DNA of 64,000 nt from Pseudeuparius sepicola (GCA_963920635.1 OY987304.1:31000365-31064364); one strand, 5' to 3'. Positions 22,601 through 32,660 are shown, counted from the stretch's first letter. The notes: generated by a model not told the origin, from the sequence alone. Numbers and translations are program-made.

Positions 22601-23533
22601 TCAATCACATAATGTGTGAATAATCGGCATGGATATCCAAGAAGAATCACGTGGAAGCAGTAAACATTTACTCTTTATAATATTAATTGGCCAAGCAAAA
22701 TATTGTTTTGATATATTTTCTACATAATATATATCCAAATTCTCTGAACTAAATGGATAAGTATATATAGGTCGTTTTTTCATAAACTTTTTTCCTATTA
22801 CGTAAGTATCCTGTTTGTGCAAAATAATGTTGTGTATTTCTACAACCGACCCATCTCCAAGCAAACAGTAAGAGTTAGCTCTTTGGCAGAAATAAGTACA
22901 TAAAATAAAATCTTTCATTTGGAGCTTCTTGAACTGATAACAGTTAGTGTAAAATAAAGTGGGACCCGATTCATGTTCCAATAAGTGTATTACATTCGGC
23001 TTATCGGCCACAAAATCCTTCTTAATTAGTCATGCATCAGCTTCTTTTAATCTACGCTCAATTTGTTGCAATGGTCTTTTCGACGATTTTATTAGAGATT
23101 TCAGGTGACCTAAGTAATTTTCAAAAGGGAATGCAGAAAACTCATCCAATGGTCCAAAATTTTTCACATCATCAACCAAATGGCACAAAATATGAACATT
23201 GTATATCAGAAATTCTTTTCCATATAATTTTTCGCAATGAGTTATAAAAATTTGCAAGATTTTATTAGGGAAGTCATAACCATGTCTAGTGATATGTTGC
23301 TTCGATATAAGAATTGAAATTGCACAATGAAACAACAAAAAATGTTCGTAGACAGCTAAATCGATTAAACCTTTAAGTACTACTGGGCCAACGTAGAGCA
23401 AAAATATCCGAAATTCAGTAGCCTTCCACTTTGAAAGTTCATCTAATGATCGCGGTTTCCTATTGAATTCAGAAGGAATGAACATTTTTAGTGATATTAA
23501 TCGCTCAGATATCCTTTTTAATATATGGCTTGA
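22601..23533 (-). pseudogene. CACTA-like transposase, C-terminal part
   Basis: Minus-strand continuation of the transposase beginning at 38969. Its first codons after the inserted element read HILKRISERLISLKMFIPSE. Then follow ELSKWKATEFRIFLLYVGPV, YEHFLLFHCAISILIS, YNVHILCHLVDDVKNFGPLD and FSAFPFENYLGHLKSLIK, the hallmarks of the DUF4218 part of tnp2-type transposases. One in-frame TGA at 23030-23032 interrupts the frame, which then stays open for 136 codons to the stop at 22601. An AATAAA on this strand lies just downstream (about 22570). The gene was split by the 14.2-kb element at GCTTGA and is otherwise only lightly damaged. Confidence 0.88.
23528..23533. repeat. Target duplication GCTTGA, left copy
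   Basis: This is identical to 37758-37763. Removing the 14.2-kb element and one copy restores the transposase frame exactly (..R-L-S-S-H-I-L-K..). Confidence 0.95.
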
Positions 23534-23559
23534 AGTAGTAATACAAAGAGAGTACGGGC

Positions 23560-23745
23560 TCACTTTGACCTCAGTTGACCCCTTGATCCTGAGAGTCCCC
23601 TACGGCCCGAGGTCACGGGAGCAAAGTGGCTACGTCATGCCCGAGGTCACGTGACGTCACCGGATGACCCCAGTTGACCCCTAGATCCTGATAGGTTAAC
23701 CTTTGACCTTTGGGCCACGTGTGACCCCCAGTTGACCCCCCCCCA
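23560..23745. repeat. GC-rich tip with repeated GTTGACC motifs
   Basis: CAGTTGACCCC-like words recur at about 23572, 23673 and 23728. They are interleaved with CGAGGTCACG (two copies), GTGACGTCAC and GATCCTGA (two copies). The pattern suggests an imperfect duplication of about 100 bp and an array of protein-binding sites at the element tip, possibly for a replication or transposition protein. The same array stands at 37545-37730 in the other arm. Confidence 0.6.
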
Positions 23746-23797
23746 CTCCAACGACGGGGCAACCCCCACTCCAACGGCTTGGTGGGGTGAGGTCTAT

Positions 23798-23871
23798 ATA
23801 TTCGTGCGCAAGAGCAGTTTTCCCGTTATATACACTTACAATTTCCCACAGTCTGATTTGCCGAGTTCAAA
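23798..23871 (+). promoter_or_regulatory. TATA-type promoter of the 102-aa gene
   Basis: GTCTATATATTCG at about 23791-23803 is followed some 25-30 bases later by a plausible start region (AGCAGTTTTCCCG). A leader of about 50 bases then ends in AAA-ATG. The mirrored copy precedes the gene in the right arm. Confidence 0.6.
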
Positions 23872-24180
23872 ATGCAGTCGTTCCTGAATCACCTGAACAA
23901 GAATTTGATCGTCAAGAAATTCGAAAGCGTTCAAAATATGGACGTGGATGAAAATTTTCAAATCACGAGCGTGGACAAAGTGAACACGCAATACGGAGAG
24001 AAGGTCTACGTAGAGTTCGAAGAATTTAAGACGGTGCTGCCGCAACGATACACGGCCGAGTTTACGCCCCAACGGATCGAAGAAATTAATAGGGATATCG
24101 GTAACGGAAGGAGGTATTACATGAAGAGTCTTGGACCCGTCGGCCGATCTACAAATATCGAATTTATTGTAGAACCATGA
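23872..24180 (+). CDS. Small protein of 102 aa in the terminal repeat, intact copy
   Basis: It starts MQSFLNHLNKNLIVKKFESV and is rich in alternating charged and hydrophobic residues that predict beta strands. Key stretches are VNTQYGEKVYVEFEEFKTVL and RYYMKSLGPVGRSTNIEFIV. The pattern of a conserved YG-K-V-VE strand followed by a second strand ending IEFIVEP suggests an OB-like, possibly single-strand DNA-binding fold; this is inference, as I cannot name the family. A TATA box precedes it and AATAAA follows at 24305. Coding composition is less AT-rich than its surroundings. A frameshifted copy is in the other arm (37109-37416), so the element had two gene copies by structure. Confidence 0.8.
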   Translation: MQSFLNHLNKNLIVKKFESVQNMDVDENFQITSVDKVNTQYGEKVYVEFEEFKTVLPQRYTAEFTPQRIEEINRDIGNGRRYYMKSLGPVGRSTNIEFIVEP

Positions 24181-24309
24181 CGAAGCTGGAGTACAGAAGA
24201 AAACTGCAACAATATTTGAAGAATTTAGAAGCATTGAAATATGAACTTATGTTATATGAAATTAAAATGAAGATAAAACATATTGACTTACACAATTAAT
24301 TTTTAATAA

Positions 24310-25190
24310 ACGTTTAAAAATCTTTTGTTGTGTTTTTTTATAAGAATCTTTGTGTTGAAGGGAAAACACCTGAAGCATCATATTATAATAAAACTCTCAC
24401 TCTAAGCAATAATATCACTCTATTCCACTGTTATGTGTATACAGGGTGATTCTTAACTTATACACATAAATTTGGAAAATTGTAGGTTATGTCAAGTAAT
24501 GGCTAATAATGAAAAAAAAAGTCTAATAAAATTGTTATCGATAAGGTCTGCGTTTGTGATCTTATGAACCATAGTTTTTAATTTATTTGTGCAAATAAAC
24601 CCCGAATTGTTCAAGTACACAAAAATATAACTCAGCTGTTGCGTCGCATCGGGTTACTCGCTGCGAACGCGTGACCGCATAGTAAATATATAGTAAGAGA
24701 AAACACGTGGAATAGTTCACGACAGACGCCTGCTTTGTTTGGTCGAGCACTCAGCGATTTTGCTGAAACCGCATATAGAACAATAGGCTACAAATTTCAC
24801 CCAATTATCTTCTAAATAAAAAAATCTGAAAAAATTGCAGATAGAATAATAAACGGAAAATTTGGGAAAATCAGCATGTAACGCAAACGATTTAGGCCGG
24901 AATCTTCAACTAGACACGTGGAAATCCGAGGTAGACTCCTTGGTATCAGGAAATGTGATACATTATGGTAAATAAGAAACCACGTGGAACCGTATATGAT
25001 GCGATGTACAACGTAAACAATTAGTACGTCAGGGGCTCGGATTTTCTGCTGATGCAGGTATATCGTGATTTCCAAATATATCTTCTGATCGGCTGATCGG
25101 AAAAAATCCTCATATAGCGCAATCGATTTTGGGGCCACCCCTTGGGGGGGGGTGGACTTAGTCTACCCCGGGGTGGGTGGGGGGTGGCGG
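24310..25190. other. Arm sequence without a recognised gene
   Basis: AT-rich DNA mirrored at 36108-36980. Open frames of 108 aa on the minus strand here and on the plus strand in the other arm are the same sequence; they show no domain and end in low complexity. A run of G at 25144-25152 precedes the hairpin. Confidence 0.45.
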
Positions 25191-25257
25191 GTGGGCAACT
25201 ACGTGCCAGGAGGAACGGAGGCCGAAGGCCTCCGTCCGACTGGCATGTAGTTGCCCG
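25191..25257. repeat. GC-rich perfect-type hairpin in the left arm
   Basis: GGGCAACTACGTGCCAG and GGAGGCC form a stem with GGCCTCCGTCC and CTGGCATGTAGTTGCCC, about 30 bp long with a 3-base GAA loop and few mismatches. The element is otherwise AT-rich, so the hairpin stands out. Its mirror is at 36034-36100. It could be a replication or recombination structure, like hairpins in the ends of some DNA viruses; this is inference. Confidence 0.8.
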
Positions 25258-26329
25258 AACAAAATCCACCCTTCCCCCTTGCACGCGTTTCGCGCATGCG
25301 CAGTTCCGCACTTTTGATACCTATGAAAATTCGAAAAATTTTGAAAATTTTTTATTCAAAAAATGTAATTTTAAAAAGGTCCTGATCCTATAATCCCGAT
25401 AACATTTTGGGAAATTTTCATTTTTTGACGGTGAAATGTACAAGACAAGACGAATGTTTTATATACAAGTGCAGATAGAATTTTTTCGAGTGACTGATAA
25501 AAACAGTTATTATAATAGTTAGTCGGAAGGCCCCAGATAACATAGGAAATTTTGTTTGAACAAAAATCTGTAAAAAAAATCCAAGACGTGAAAATGTAGG
25601 TAGAATTTTCGAATAAGTTTTGTATACCGGTAAAAATATATGTAAAGGTAAAAATAACGTCAGTTTCACTTGGAAAAAAATGATGAAAAAATTTCAGTAA
25701 AAAAAATACGATGTAGAGGTTGTACCAAAAAAAATTGGAAATAATTATTTATTCCAGTAAAATATACACAAGACCGAAAAAGGTAATTGCGCGGCTGTCC
25801 CATTTTATACACCCTAGCTGTTTCAGTTCATCTCGTTTGGAAAAATTTTAGGGGTTATTACTTTTTTAAATACCGGTTTCCTCAACCTTATTTGAAAGTA
25901 AATATTTTTTAGTTCCCCACAGAAGGAAATAATGACGATATTTTATACCGGTGGATTCAAAAAATATATAAGGTTAGGAAAAAACCTTGGTAGGCAAACG
26001 CGGCTCTGCTGACCAGACAAAAAAAAACCTTAGTCGACAAATAATGGCCTATAAGAAGGGTGCGTGATTCCACGTATCAGTTCGAGTGCTCCAAGATGCA
26101 AGTAAGTATATACCAGCTGTCCCATTTTTAAACAGCTAGATATTTGGAAACCTTTCGTAAAAAAATTCCCAAGGATTACATGAGCAAAAGAAAGAAAAAA
26201 ATGTAAATATACCAGCTGTCCCATTTATAAACCGCTTGATATCTTGGAAACGAAAACTTATATAAAGGAAGTAAAAGCTATATCTTAATAGGCGGAGGAC
26301 CGACTGTCATTCAGACAGGTGAAAATTTT

Positions 26330-26637
26330 TTGTGATTTTTTGTAGAAGTTTTTTGCCAAAATTTTTTTTTGTCAATTTTTTTTTCGTCAAAATTTTTTTT
26401 TGTCAAATTTTTTTTTTGACAATTTTTTTTGCCAAAATTTTTGTTTGCCAAATTTTTTTTTGCCAAATTTTTTTTTTGTCAAAATTTTTTTTGTCAAAAT
26501 TTTTTTTGTCAAAATTTTTTTTTGTAAAATTTTTTTTGACATTTTTTTTTGCCAAATTTTTTTTTTGTCGAATTTTTTTTTGCCAATTTTTTTTTTGCCA
26601 AATTCTTTTTCGACAAAATTTTTTTTGATACAAATAT
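26330..26637. repeat. T-rich tandem array (TTTTTTTTGTCAAAAT-type, about 16 bp)
   Basis: About 18 imperfect copies of T(7-9)-GCCAAA or T(7-9)-GTCAAAA. The open frames reading FFxxFF or KKxxKK are artefacts of this array. The mirrored array at 34612-34960 is longer, which explains part of the length difference between the arms. Confidence 0.9.
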
Positions 26638-26969
26638 AATTGCTAACGTTTAATTTGTTTACCCCATTTACGAAAATGATAACAAAATTGGATCAGACAA
26701 GATGTTTTTTCGAAGTATAGTTTTTAAACACAGGGTGCCACCACCGGTTTTACGATATAGGTTTCAAAATGCGACGCAAGTACATAAAAAAAATACCCTA
26801 GAGATAAGAAAACAAAATACAACTCACCGAAAGATTCTTGATGATGTATAAAAAGAAATCAGGTTACATCTAATGCCCCAGACAGTAAAATAAACATCCC
26901 CGAGCTATCAGATATAACCAAACATCATTTTTCTAACGGCACAGTCATTTTCACGGGAAAAACAACCAT

Positions 26970-27166
26970 GCCTCGCTACGTGGTGCGTCGCATACTCGCC
27001 GTCGCGTGGTGTATGGGCGCCAGCTTTTGGCCAATTTCAAGGGAATCGTTTTTCATATTTTCGACGGATTTTCGTCTTTTTTGCAGACGTTACACTGCTA
27101 AATTGATCCGTTTTGCTGGCAAAAAATATTTCTATCGCCATGACTGAGTCACGACGCTTGACCTTA
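26970..27166. repeat. Inner inverted repeat, left copy
   Basis: Directly inside the left arm, this 197-bp CpG-rich segment (from GCCTCGCTACGTGGTGCGTC to GTCACGACGCTTG) is mirrored at 32098-32291 at about 98% identity. The two copies are 5 kb apart and bracket the GNAT gene, DEAD-box fragment and spliced gene. Confidence 0.9.
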
Positions 27167-27249
27167 TGCAATTCGCTGCTGGCGCAACTTCCAAACGCTT
27201 CCCCAAATATCTTAACATCTCAAATGGATCAAGGTTTCGGCTAGTTTAA

Positions 27250-27367
27250 AATTTATAAAAGTGGTGGGGGTAACGTCTTAAAAAGTGTATGGAAAAATAT
27301 AAAAGTGGTGTTGGTAATGTCTTAAAAGTGTGTGACCGATGATTTTTCATTCAAACGTCTGTGCAAC
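27250..27367 (+). promoter_or_regulatory. Duplicated TATA-containing leader before the GNAT-like gene
   Basis: A block of about 52 bp containing TATAAAAGTGGTG and GGTAA(C/T)GTCTTAAAA is repeated (27256 and 27308). TATAAAAG is a strong TATA box, and the second copy lies about 65 bases before the ATG at 27368. Confidence 0.55.
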
Positions 27368-27856
27368 ATGGAGATCAGATTCTTTTTTGATCGACAAGCA
27401 GTAAACAAAATAAGACAAGAAGTCGTGAGAGATGGTATTGCAAGAAGTATGTTCGATCAGTGGTGCCTAGATAAAAAAATATCGTGCTATATATTATACG
27501 TTGATGCTAAACCGGTTTCATTTGTCCTAATGTCAAAAATTGATTTCGACCCTTTAAACAAACACTCCAACCCGAAAAATCTCAATTTTGTTTTTACCCA
27601 TGAAGAATATCGTCGAAGAGGATATGCGTCAAGACTAGTGAATCATATTAAGAAAATTAATCAATTTACGTCTTTCTGTTCTAATACCAATTCAGAAAAA
27701 CTTTTTGAAAACTGTTCATGTATTAATTACGGAGAAATAAATTATAACACCATGTATAGATCCCCTAATAAAATGTTTGTGTCAATTTTTCTTCTTTTTT
27801 TTTTCACAAAGCACCTCAAAATCGGGTCCATTATTGCCGAAATCCTCCAACATTGA
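27368..27856 (+). CDS. GNAT-like N-acetyltransferase
   Basis: A 162-aa protein from the ATG at 27368; the frame also runs 12 codons upstream without an ATG. The core has strands and helices of the GNAT fold: CYILYVDAKPVSFVLMSKID, LNFVFTHEEYRRRGYASRLV and then NHIKK. RRRGYAS fits the acetyl-CoA-binding R/Q-x-x-G-x-A signature of motif A. Such enzymes move acetyl groups to amines; the substrate cannot be told. The last 25 residues (after NKMFVSIF) look unlike a GNAT end, so the C-terminus may be altered. It has no visible intron, and a TATA box precedes it. It lies in the unique centre of the 14.2-kb element. Confidence 0.65.
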   Translation: MEIRFFFDRQAVNKIRQEVVRDGIARSMFDQWCLDKKISCYILYVDAKPVSFVLMSKIDFDPLNKHSNPKNLNFVFTHEEYRRRGYASRLVNHIKKINQFTSFCSNTNSEKLFENCSCINYGEINYNTMYRSPNKMFVSIFLLFFFTKHLKIGSIIAEILQH

Positions 27857-28610
27857 TGATTCAGCAAGAAATTAGACTACACCCTGATGTACGCCTCTGA
27901 AATCCGGGTGTCATCAAACATCTGTGCTCCCACGATCCAGGTACGAGCGCGGCTGAGATATTTTGCATCGGAACCCTAGACGCAGCGGCGCTCCGTGGCG
28001 CCCGGCGTTTTGCTGTGCAAGTCTCGATAAAAAATTTGGCCGACGAGCGTGGCCGAGAAATTGAAGAACCACGTCGCATTTAACTGACAATCATCATGCG
28101 TTCGTTTCCTACTTCGAGGTAGAATACAGAACGCAATAAAAAAAAATCGAAAATGTTTCACACCTTCAACAAAAATTTTTAATCGCAAATTAGACGTACA
28201 GTTTCATATGGATATTAGTTATAAATAGGTTGAATTGTTCTTTTATATATATTTTTAAATTGTAACAAAACTATATGCATTCATTTTCCCACCACCTTTG
28301 AGGTAGAATGCAGGGCGCAGGAGGTCTAATCCATGTTTGATCAAACATATTAGAGAGATACAAAGAATAGTGTAATTTAAAAATATGGGATATTACCTTA
28401 TAAGCTTATATTATGAAAGTATGGAATCACAAACAACCGTTTCGAGCTGCAGGGAGAGTCGCAAACTTGATGATACAAAATTCATTTTTTCATACAAATC
28501 CTAAACAATATAGACTAGAAAAGATTAGAGTAAAAACTAGATAATGCAAGTTGGGGCCTTCCTTCTTTCGCCACTGGGGTTGAAACCCAATCTTGAGAGA
28601 AACAAAACCA
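27857..28610. other. No gene recognised; two copies of a short motif
   Basis: A GC-rich patch (27900-28080) precedes two occurrences of TTTGAGGTAGAATGCAGGGCGC or a close variant (about 28112 and 28299). Nothing protein-like is seen. Confidence 0.4.
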
Positions 28611-28618
28611 TATGAAGG

Positions 28619-28823
28619 GTACACGGGAAAAACAGGCCAAGTCATTTTTTGTTGAAATTGGGATTACAGTGCCATCTTGTGGTAAATTGTGTGCTCTTTC
28701 AAACCAACGTAATAGTCAGGGGAAAAACAGGCTAGGTCACAATATACGTATTACTTTAAAATACCCATACACGGGAAGAATAGGCTAAGTCAGCGCGGAA
28801 CAGGGGAACAACAAGCTAAGTCA
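28619..28823. repeat. Iterated ACGGGAAAAACAGGCTAAGTCA motifs
   Basis: Four variants of (C/G)GGGAAAAACAGGCTA(A/G)GTCA stand at about 28621, 28717, 28769 and 28801. The inner ends of both terminal repeats carry the related CACGGGAAAAACAACCA (ending 26968; starting 34277 in complement). Repeated spaced motifs of this kind are usual for initiator or transposase binding sites. Confidence 0.65.
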
Positions 28824-29099
28824 TAATAAAAATCGCATAAAATCGTCAGCTGTTTTGTTTAAGGTTAGCAGTTAATTATCGTGATCGTGTTTGCGCTGGC
28901 GTCTTTGTACAATCATTACATCACAATAAAATCATTCTTCTGAAAAGTGAAGTTTGCGATAATTTGTCTAACAATAATCAAGACCAAAACGAGCTATTTT
29001 TCATTATATTTAAACAAAATTGCCAAATCCCACTGGTTTATAAACTTCACTATGAAATGTGCTATTTATTCACGATTAGTAACATATTGTGGCGTCGGG

Positions 29100-29285
29100 T
29101 AGATGAATTGAGATTAAAATGGTGGAAGAAGATAACAGAAAGAAGTTGGGTTAACAAAAGCTGACTCCTATACAAAAGTATGCAATACCTATCATAATGA
29201 CAAGTCAAGACTTGGTGGGGTGTATTCAAAACAGGCTCTGGAAAAACGGCGGCCTTTTTACTACCCCATCATCCACTAGATCGTT
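29100..29285 (+). pseudogene. DEAD-box RNA helicase fragment (Vasa-like), broken
   Basis: In one frame from 29158 it reads KLTPIQKYAIPIIMTSQDLV followed by GCIQ, the Q motif and the lead-in to motif I of Vasa/Belle-type DEAD-box helicases. One extra A then shifts the frame; in the shifted frame the sequence reads TGSGKTAAFLLP, the ATP-binding motif I. Upstream (29100-29157) weak similarity continues through a stop. No later helicase motif (DEAD, SAT) is seen. It is a short captured or decayed piece of a host gene, and not functional as a helicase. Confidence 0.8.
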
Positions 29286-30480
29286 TCTGACCAAACACCG
29301 CTCTTAAAAACTGAGAAATATCTGAAACGTTGTTTTTCACAGATATATGTGATACAAACACCGTACAATATATTGGAGAGGAAACAAAATTAATATTATA
29401 AAATGTACTATTTAGGCATTGGAAAAGAAACAGAACCAAGCCGTAGATAAATATTTAATTATAGCAGCGTAGGTAATAGAAGATTTTAACGATGATTACC
29501 ACAGTGACTTCCTTCCAAATTTCGATAAGTGGAACCGTTTATCAATGACTCCACCGTGACTTTCTACCCCTGCGATTTTCGCTACCTAAAGCAAGCACTC
29601 TAACAATTTTTCTAGAGAACACAGCCTAAAAGTCTGCCTAATATCCTTACAGAGGTATCTTTTATTTAAAAATATTATACTATTTTAGAAGAGTGCCTTT
29701 TCTGTAGCTTACACGTTAAAATGTTGTTAATGAAACTTGTTCAAGATGAAGAATTAGGTAGGTGTAAAAAAAAATTTCAAAACCTTAGGCCCATTTTGAC
29801 CCATTTTGACCTTCTAGCCGAGACGCCGCGATCAACCTCATTCGTACCCCAAAATGTAAATTTTCAACATACACCCCAAAAGTTCAGCTTTTACCTTGGA
29901 AATATTTTTCGACTAAAAGAAAACACCGATACGAAATTTGAGTGCGCCCGGCCTTGGCGTTCTTGTCCTTTCTGGAATTGGTTTTGTGAGCGATGGGAGA
30001 TACCTCTGTTGTTCGATTTTTAAGCGGAAAGTAGGTTGAACTTTTTTTTTTGGGAGATATGTTTTTGCGTCTACATTTTTAATTAACTGTGCAACGATAT
30101 GATTGGACAACCCATGCGCGATTTGTTTCTTTAAACATTATCACATTCAATTTCGCAAAGACTCTGCGATGTATTAACAATCTAATTCCCCCTAGTCCAT
30201 CAGCCCAGTCCGGCCCTAAAGAACGTGTATAACGCCATACAGTCTAGCTAATTTTTTTTGGATTACATTGCATTATATCGTTCATCCCCGTGGCCTCTTG
30301 TTTACCACATATTAAATTTAATGACCACGCATAACGCCACACAGTCTCGCTCAGATCAATAAACAAGTTTTTTAAAAATTCTAGAGTGGGCAAATCGTTT
30401 TTCTCCTACTATATTTTTTGACTGACATCGATTTTTTTCCCTTTAAAGAGGTTTGTTGAATGGCCATTAGCCAGTTCACA
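29286..30480. other. Centre of the 14.2-kb element, no clear gene
   Basis: The 100-aa open frame at 29721-30023 is not protein-like in composition. A GCATAACGCCACACAGTCT-type motif occurs twice (about 30226 and 30331). CTTATAAG at about 30498 may be the TATA box of the next gene. Confidence 0.4.
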
Positions 30481-30557
30481 GCCTCCTCTCTTATAAGTTT
30501 CTTGATTCACAATAGTAGTTCCAGTGGTGTGTTTTTTGTGTATTTTGGATACTTACA

Positions 30558-31300
30558 ATGCAGCACCCTAAGAAGTTGTCTCTCTCGACAAAGAAACCTA
30601 CTATCCTTAGCAATATGCTAATAATGCCTGTAAGTATAAATCTTGGTTTTCTGGTAATCTTCAACAATTTTTTTCATACAAAATTATTTTTTAAACTTTA
30701 TTTTTGAAAAATACTTTTTTTCTAAATTAAACTTATTATTTTTTTTCTTTTCAGCCAACCATCGACTCTGCACAGTCATACAACATGCCCGATTTGAATA
30801 GTGCGTCCTTCGTGTCGCCCTCCCAAGTGCCTTGTTACGACGAGATAATGGCATTCTGTCCGAATTCCATTATTTCACCGGTTCATCGGCAAGAGGACGT
30901 CGAGCAGTGTGGTGTGGAAAACACGAATAACCCACAATTGAAAGGAAATGGTGGTAAAGACATGCGTCAGTTGGGCATGGACAGCGAGGACTCCTTTAGT
31001 GACGTGCACATTAGTGTTAGTCAGCAGATGGACAGCGAGGATGAATTCGAGGAGCTGACTAGTCCTGGGAGTACTTCACTCGGTTCCTATATATTACAGG
31101 TCTCAAAAGGGCTGAAACAAAAGGACGCCGAAAATCTAAAATCCTTGAGAGAGGAGCAACATCGACTGGCGACTATTAGGAGAGAGAAAGAACGACTGAG
31201 AAAAAGGGAGCAGGTATCTATAGCCAAAATTGAGAAAATGGAGAGGGATAAACGGCTGTCTGCTGGTATTTTAAAAAGATTTAATGTGGTAAAAAAGTAG
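30558..31300 (+). CDS. Two-exon gene, 205-aa acidic/coiled-coil protein
   Basis: Exon 1 (30558-30629) encodes MQHPKKLSLSTKKPTILSNM and four more residues, ending at donor CCT|GTAAGT. The intron has a long pyrimidine tract and acceptor TTTTCAG. Exon 2 (30755-31300) continues in phase 0. The middle is acidic and serine-rich (SEDSFSDVHISVSQQMDSED). From about residue 130 a basic, charged helix follows (LREEQHRLATIRREKERLRK), likely a coiled coil. TATAAG lies upstream (about 30495) and ATTAAA and AATAAA downstream (31310, 31444). I do not recognise the family. The clean frame and splice sites suggest a real gene, possibly a DNA-binding or structural factor of the element. Confidence 0.75.
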
Positions 31301-31449
31301 TTTTTTCTCACATTAAATATTTTTAAAAAATTTTTGAGTCTTTATTTTTCAACGTTGTTTATAGATACCTATCCTTCTTTTAGTTTTAAATTTAATACGT
31401 ATTCTTAGCTTTTAAGTATATTTTCTTTTATATTTTTATACACAATAAA

Positions 31450-32097
31450 TATGTTTTATGTATATTTTTGGTTTTTTTCTATCCTCCCTTATAAGTGCAA
31501 AAACATGTTGAAACTAAAATGTAATAATAATATAATCCTAGAGACAAGTATTTCCTGATTTTGTTCTCCTGAGAAACATGTTACAAACTGAAAATATGTT
31601 AAAGTGCACCATAAAAAGATAAAGATAAAATGTGTAAGTATATATTTTTATTAAATAAACCAAAATTCCATTTCTGAATTTCTTACAACAGTACCGATTA
31701 AAATAATAAGTCGCTGTTCGAGTCCTATACACAAAGAGTGAATTGCCCATTTTCTTTAAGACTGTCTCGTTCTGTTGTGTTTGTATAAGTAGGTATTGTT
31801 CTCTCAACTTTTTTTCATTCATAAACAGCTCAACTTATATGAAATTTCCACTTTTTCTCTGCATCCAGCATATAATACAAATTTTCCAACCCACATTAAC
31901 TTTCTAAAACTGCATAAAATTCAATGAGGTTATTCATGAAAACAGTCGATTCTTATTACGGCATTTTTATCCAGTCACCAGTCACAGTTCGATGTATGAA
32001 TTTTATTTACAATTCATTGCATGAAGAAAGCATGCATATTATGTTACACCTTTTCCCGCGAATGTCTCTACCCACACACATTGTTTATCGCATAAGG
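31450..32097. other. No gene recognised
   Basis: AT-rich DNA between the spliced gene and the inner inverted repeat. The open frames on both strands show no protein features. Confidence 0.4.
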
Positions 32098-32291
32098 CCA
32101 AGCGTCGTGACTCAGTCATGGCGATAGAAATATTTTTTGCCAGCAAAACGGATCAATTTAGCAGTGTAACGTCTGCAAAAAGGACGAAAATCCGTCGAAA
32201 ATATGAAAAACGATTCCCTTGAAATTGGCCAAAAGCTGGCGCCCATACACCACGCGACGGCGAGTATGCGACGCACCACGTAGCGAGGCAT
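32098..32291. repeat. Inner inverted repeat, right copy
   Basis: Reverse complement of 26970-27166. It is followed to 32465 by a further CpG-rich stretch that the left copy lacks, so the homology stops within GC-rich DNA. Confidence 0.9.
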
Positions 32292-32660
32292 CTCCGGGCA
32301 AGTTGACGGCGGCGCGGCGGCCAGATTTCAACAAACGAAGTGGCGCGCAATGCGTCGAAAGGCCGAGATGCTTCCATCTCGAGCGGCGATTTGCATGTGA
32401 CGAAACACCGGCGGCTCTCCCACGTGGGCGTATTGAAGGCATCTCCGTTGGAAATGCCTGATTAGAATCGCAATAGGTACCTTTGTTTACTTTTTACCAG
32501 CAAAACGGGTCAATCGGTGTCATCGCTATGTTGTCTGCTATATTTTTTATTGTAAATTAGGCCATTTTTTTCTTGACCTGAATATTTCTCTGTTTTCGAT
32601 ACGTATTATAGGCTTACTATTCACGTAAGTAAAGTCAACAGTGCGTTTTGTATTTTAGTT

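Larger units (their letters stand above)
23534..26968. repeat. Left terminal inverted repeat arm
   Basis: The whole segment is mirrored at 34277-37757. In order from the tip it holds GC-rich GTTGACC repeats, the TATA-driven 102-aa gene, AT-rich DNA, a GC-rich hairpin, a T-rich tandem array and a tail ending CACGGGAAAAACAACCA. Confidence 0.95.

Noticed and set aside
26332..26639. Open frames with FFxxFF or KKxxKK repeats (also 34612-34976)
   Set aside because: They follow the 16-bp T-rich tandem array in all frames and both strands; no protein is expected.
27332..27367. GTG start for the GNAT-like gene
   Set aside because: GTG is not a usual eukaryotic start; the ATG at 27368 fits the fold and the TATA spacing.
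29721..30023. 100-aa frame in the centre of the 14.2-kb element
   Set aside because: Composition and lack of start context, promoter or homology signs give no support.
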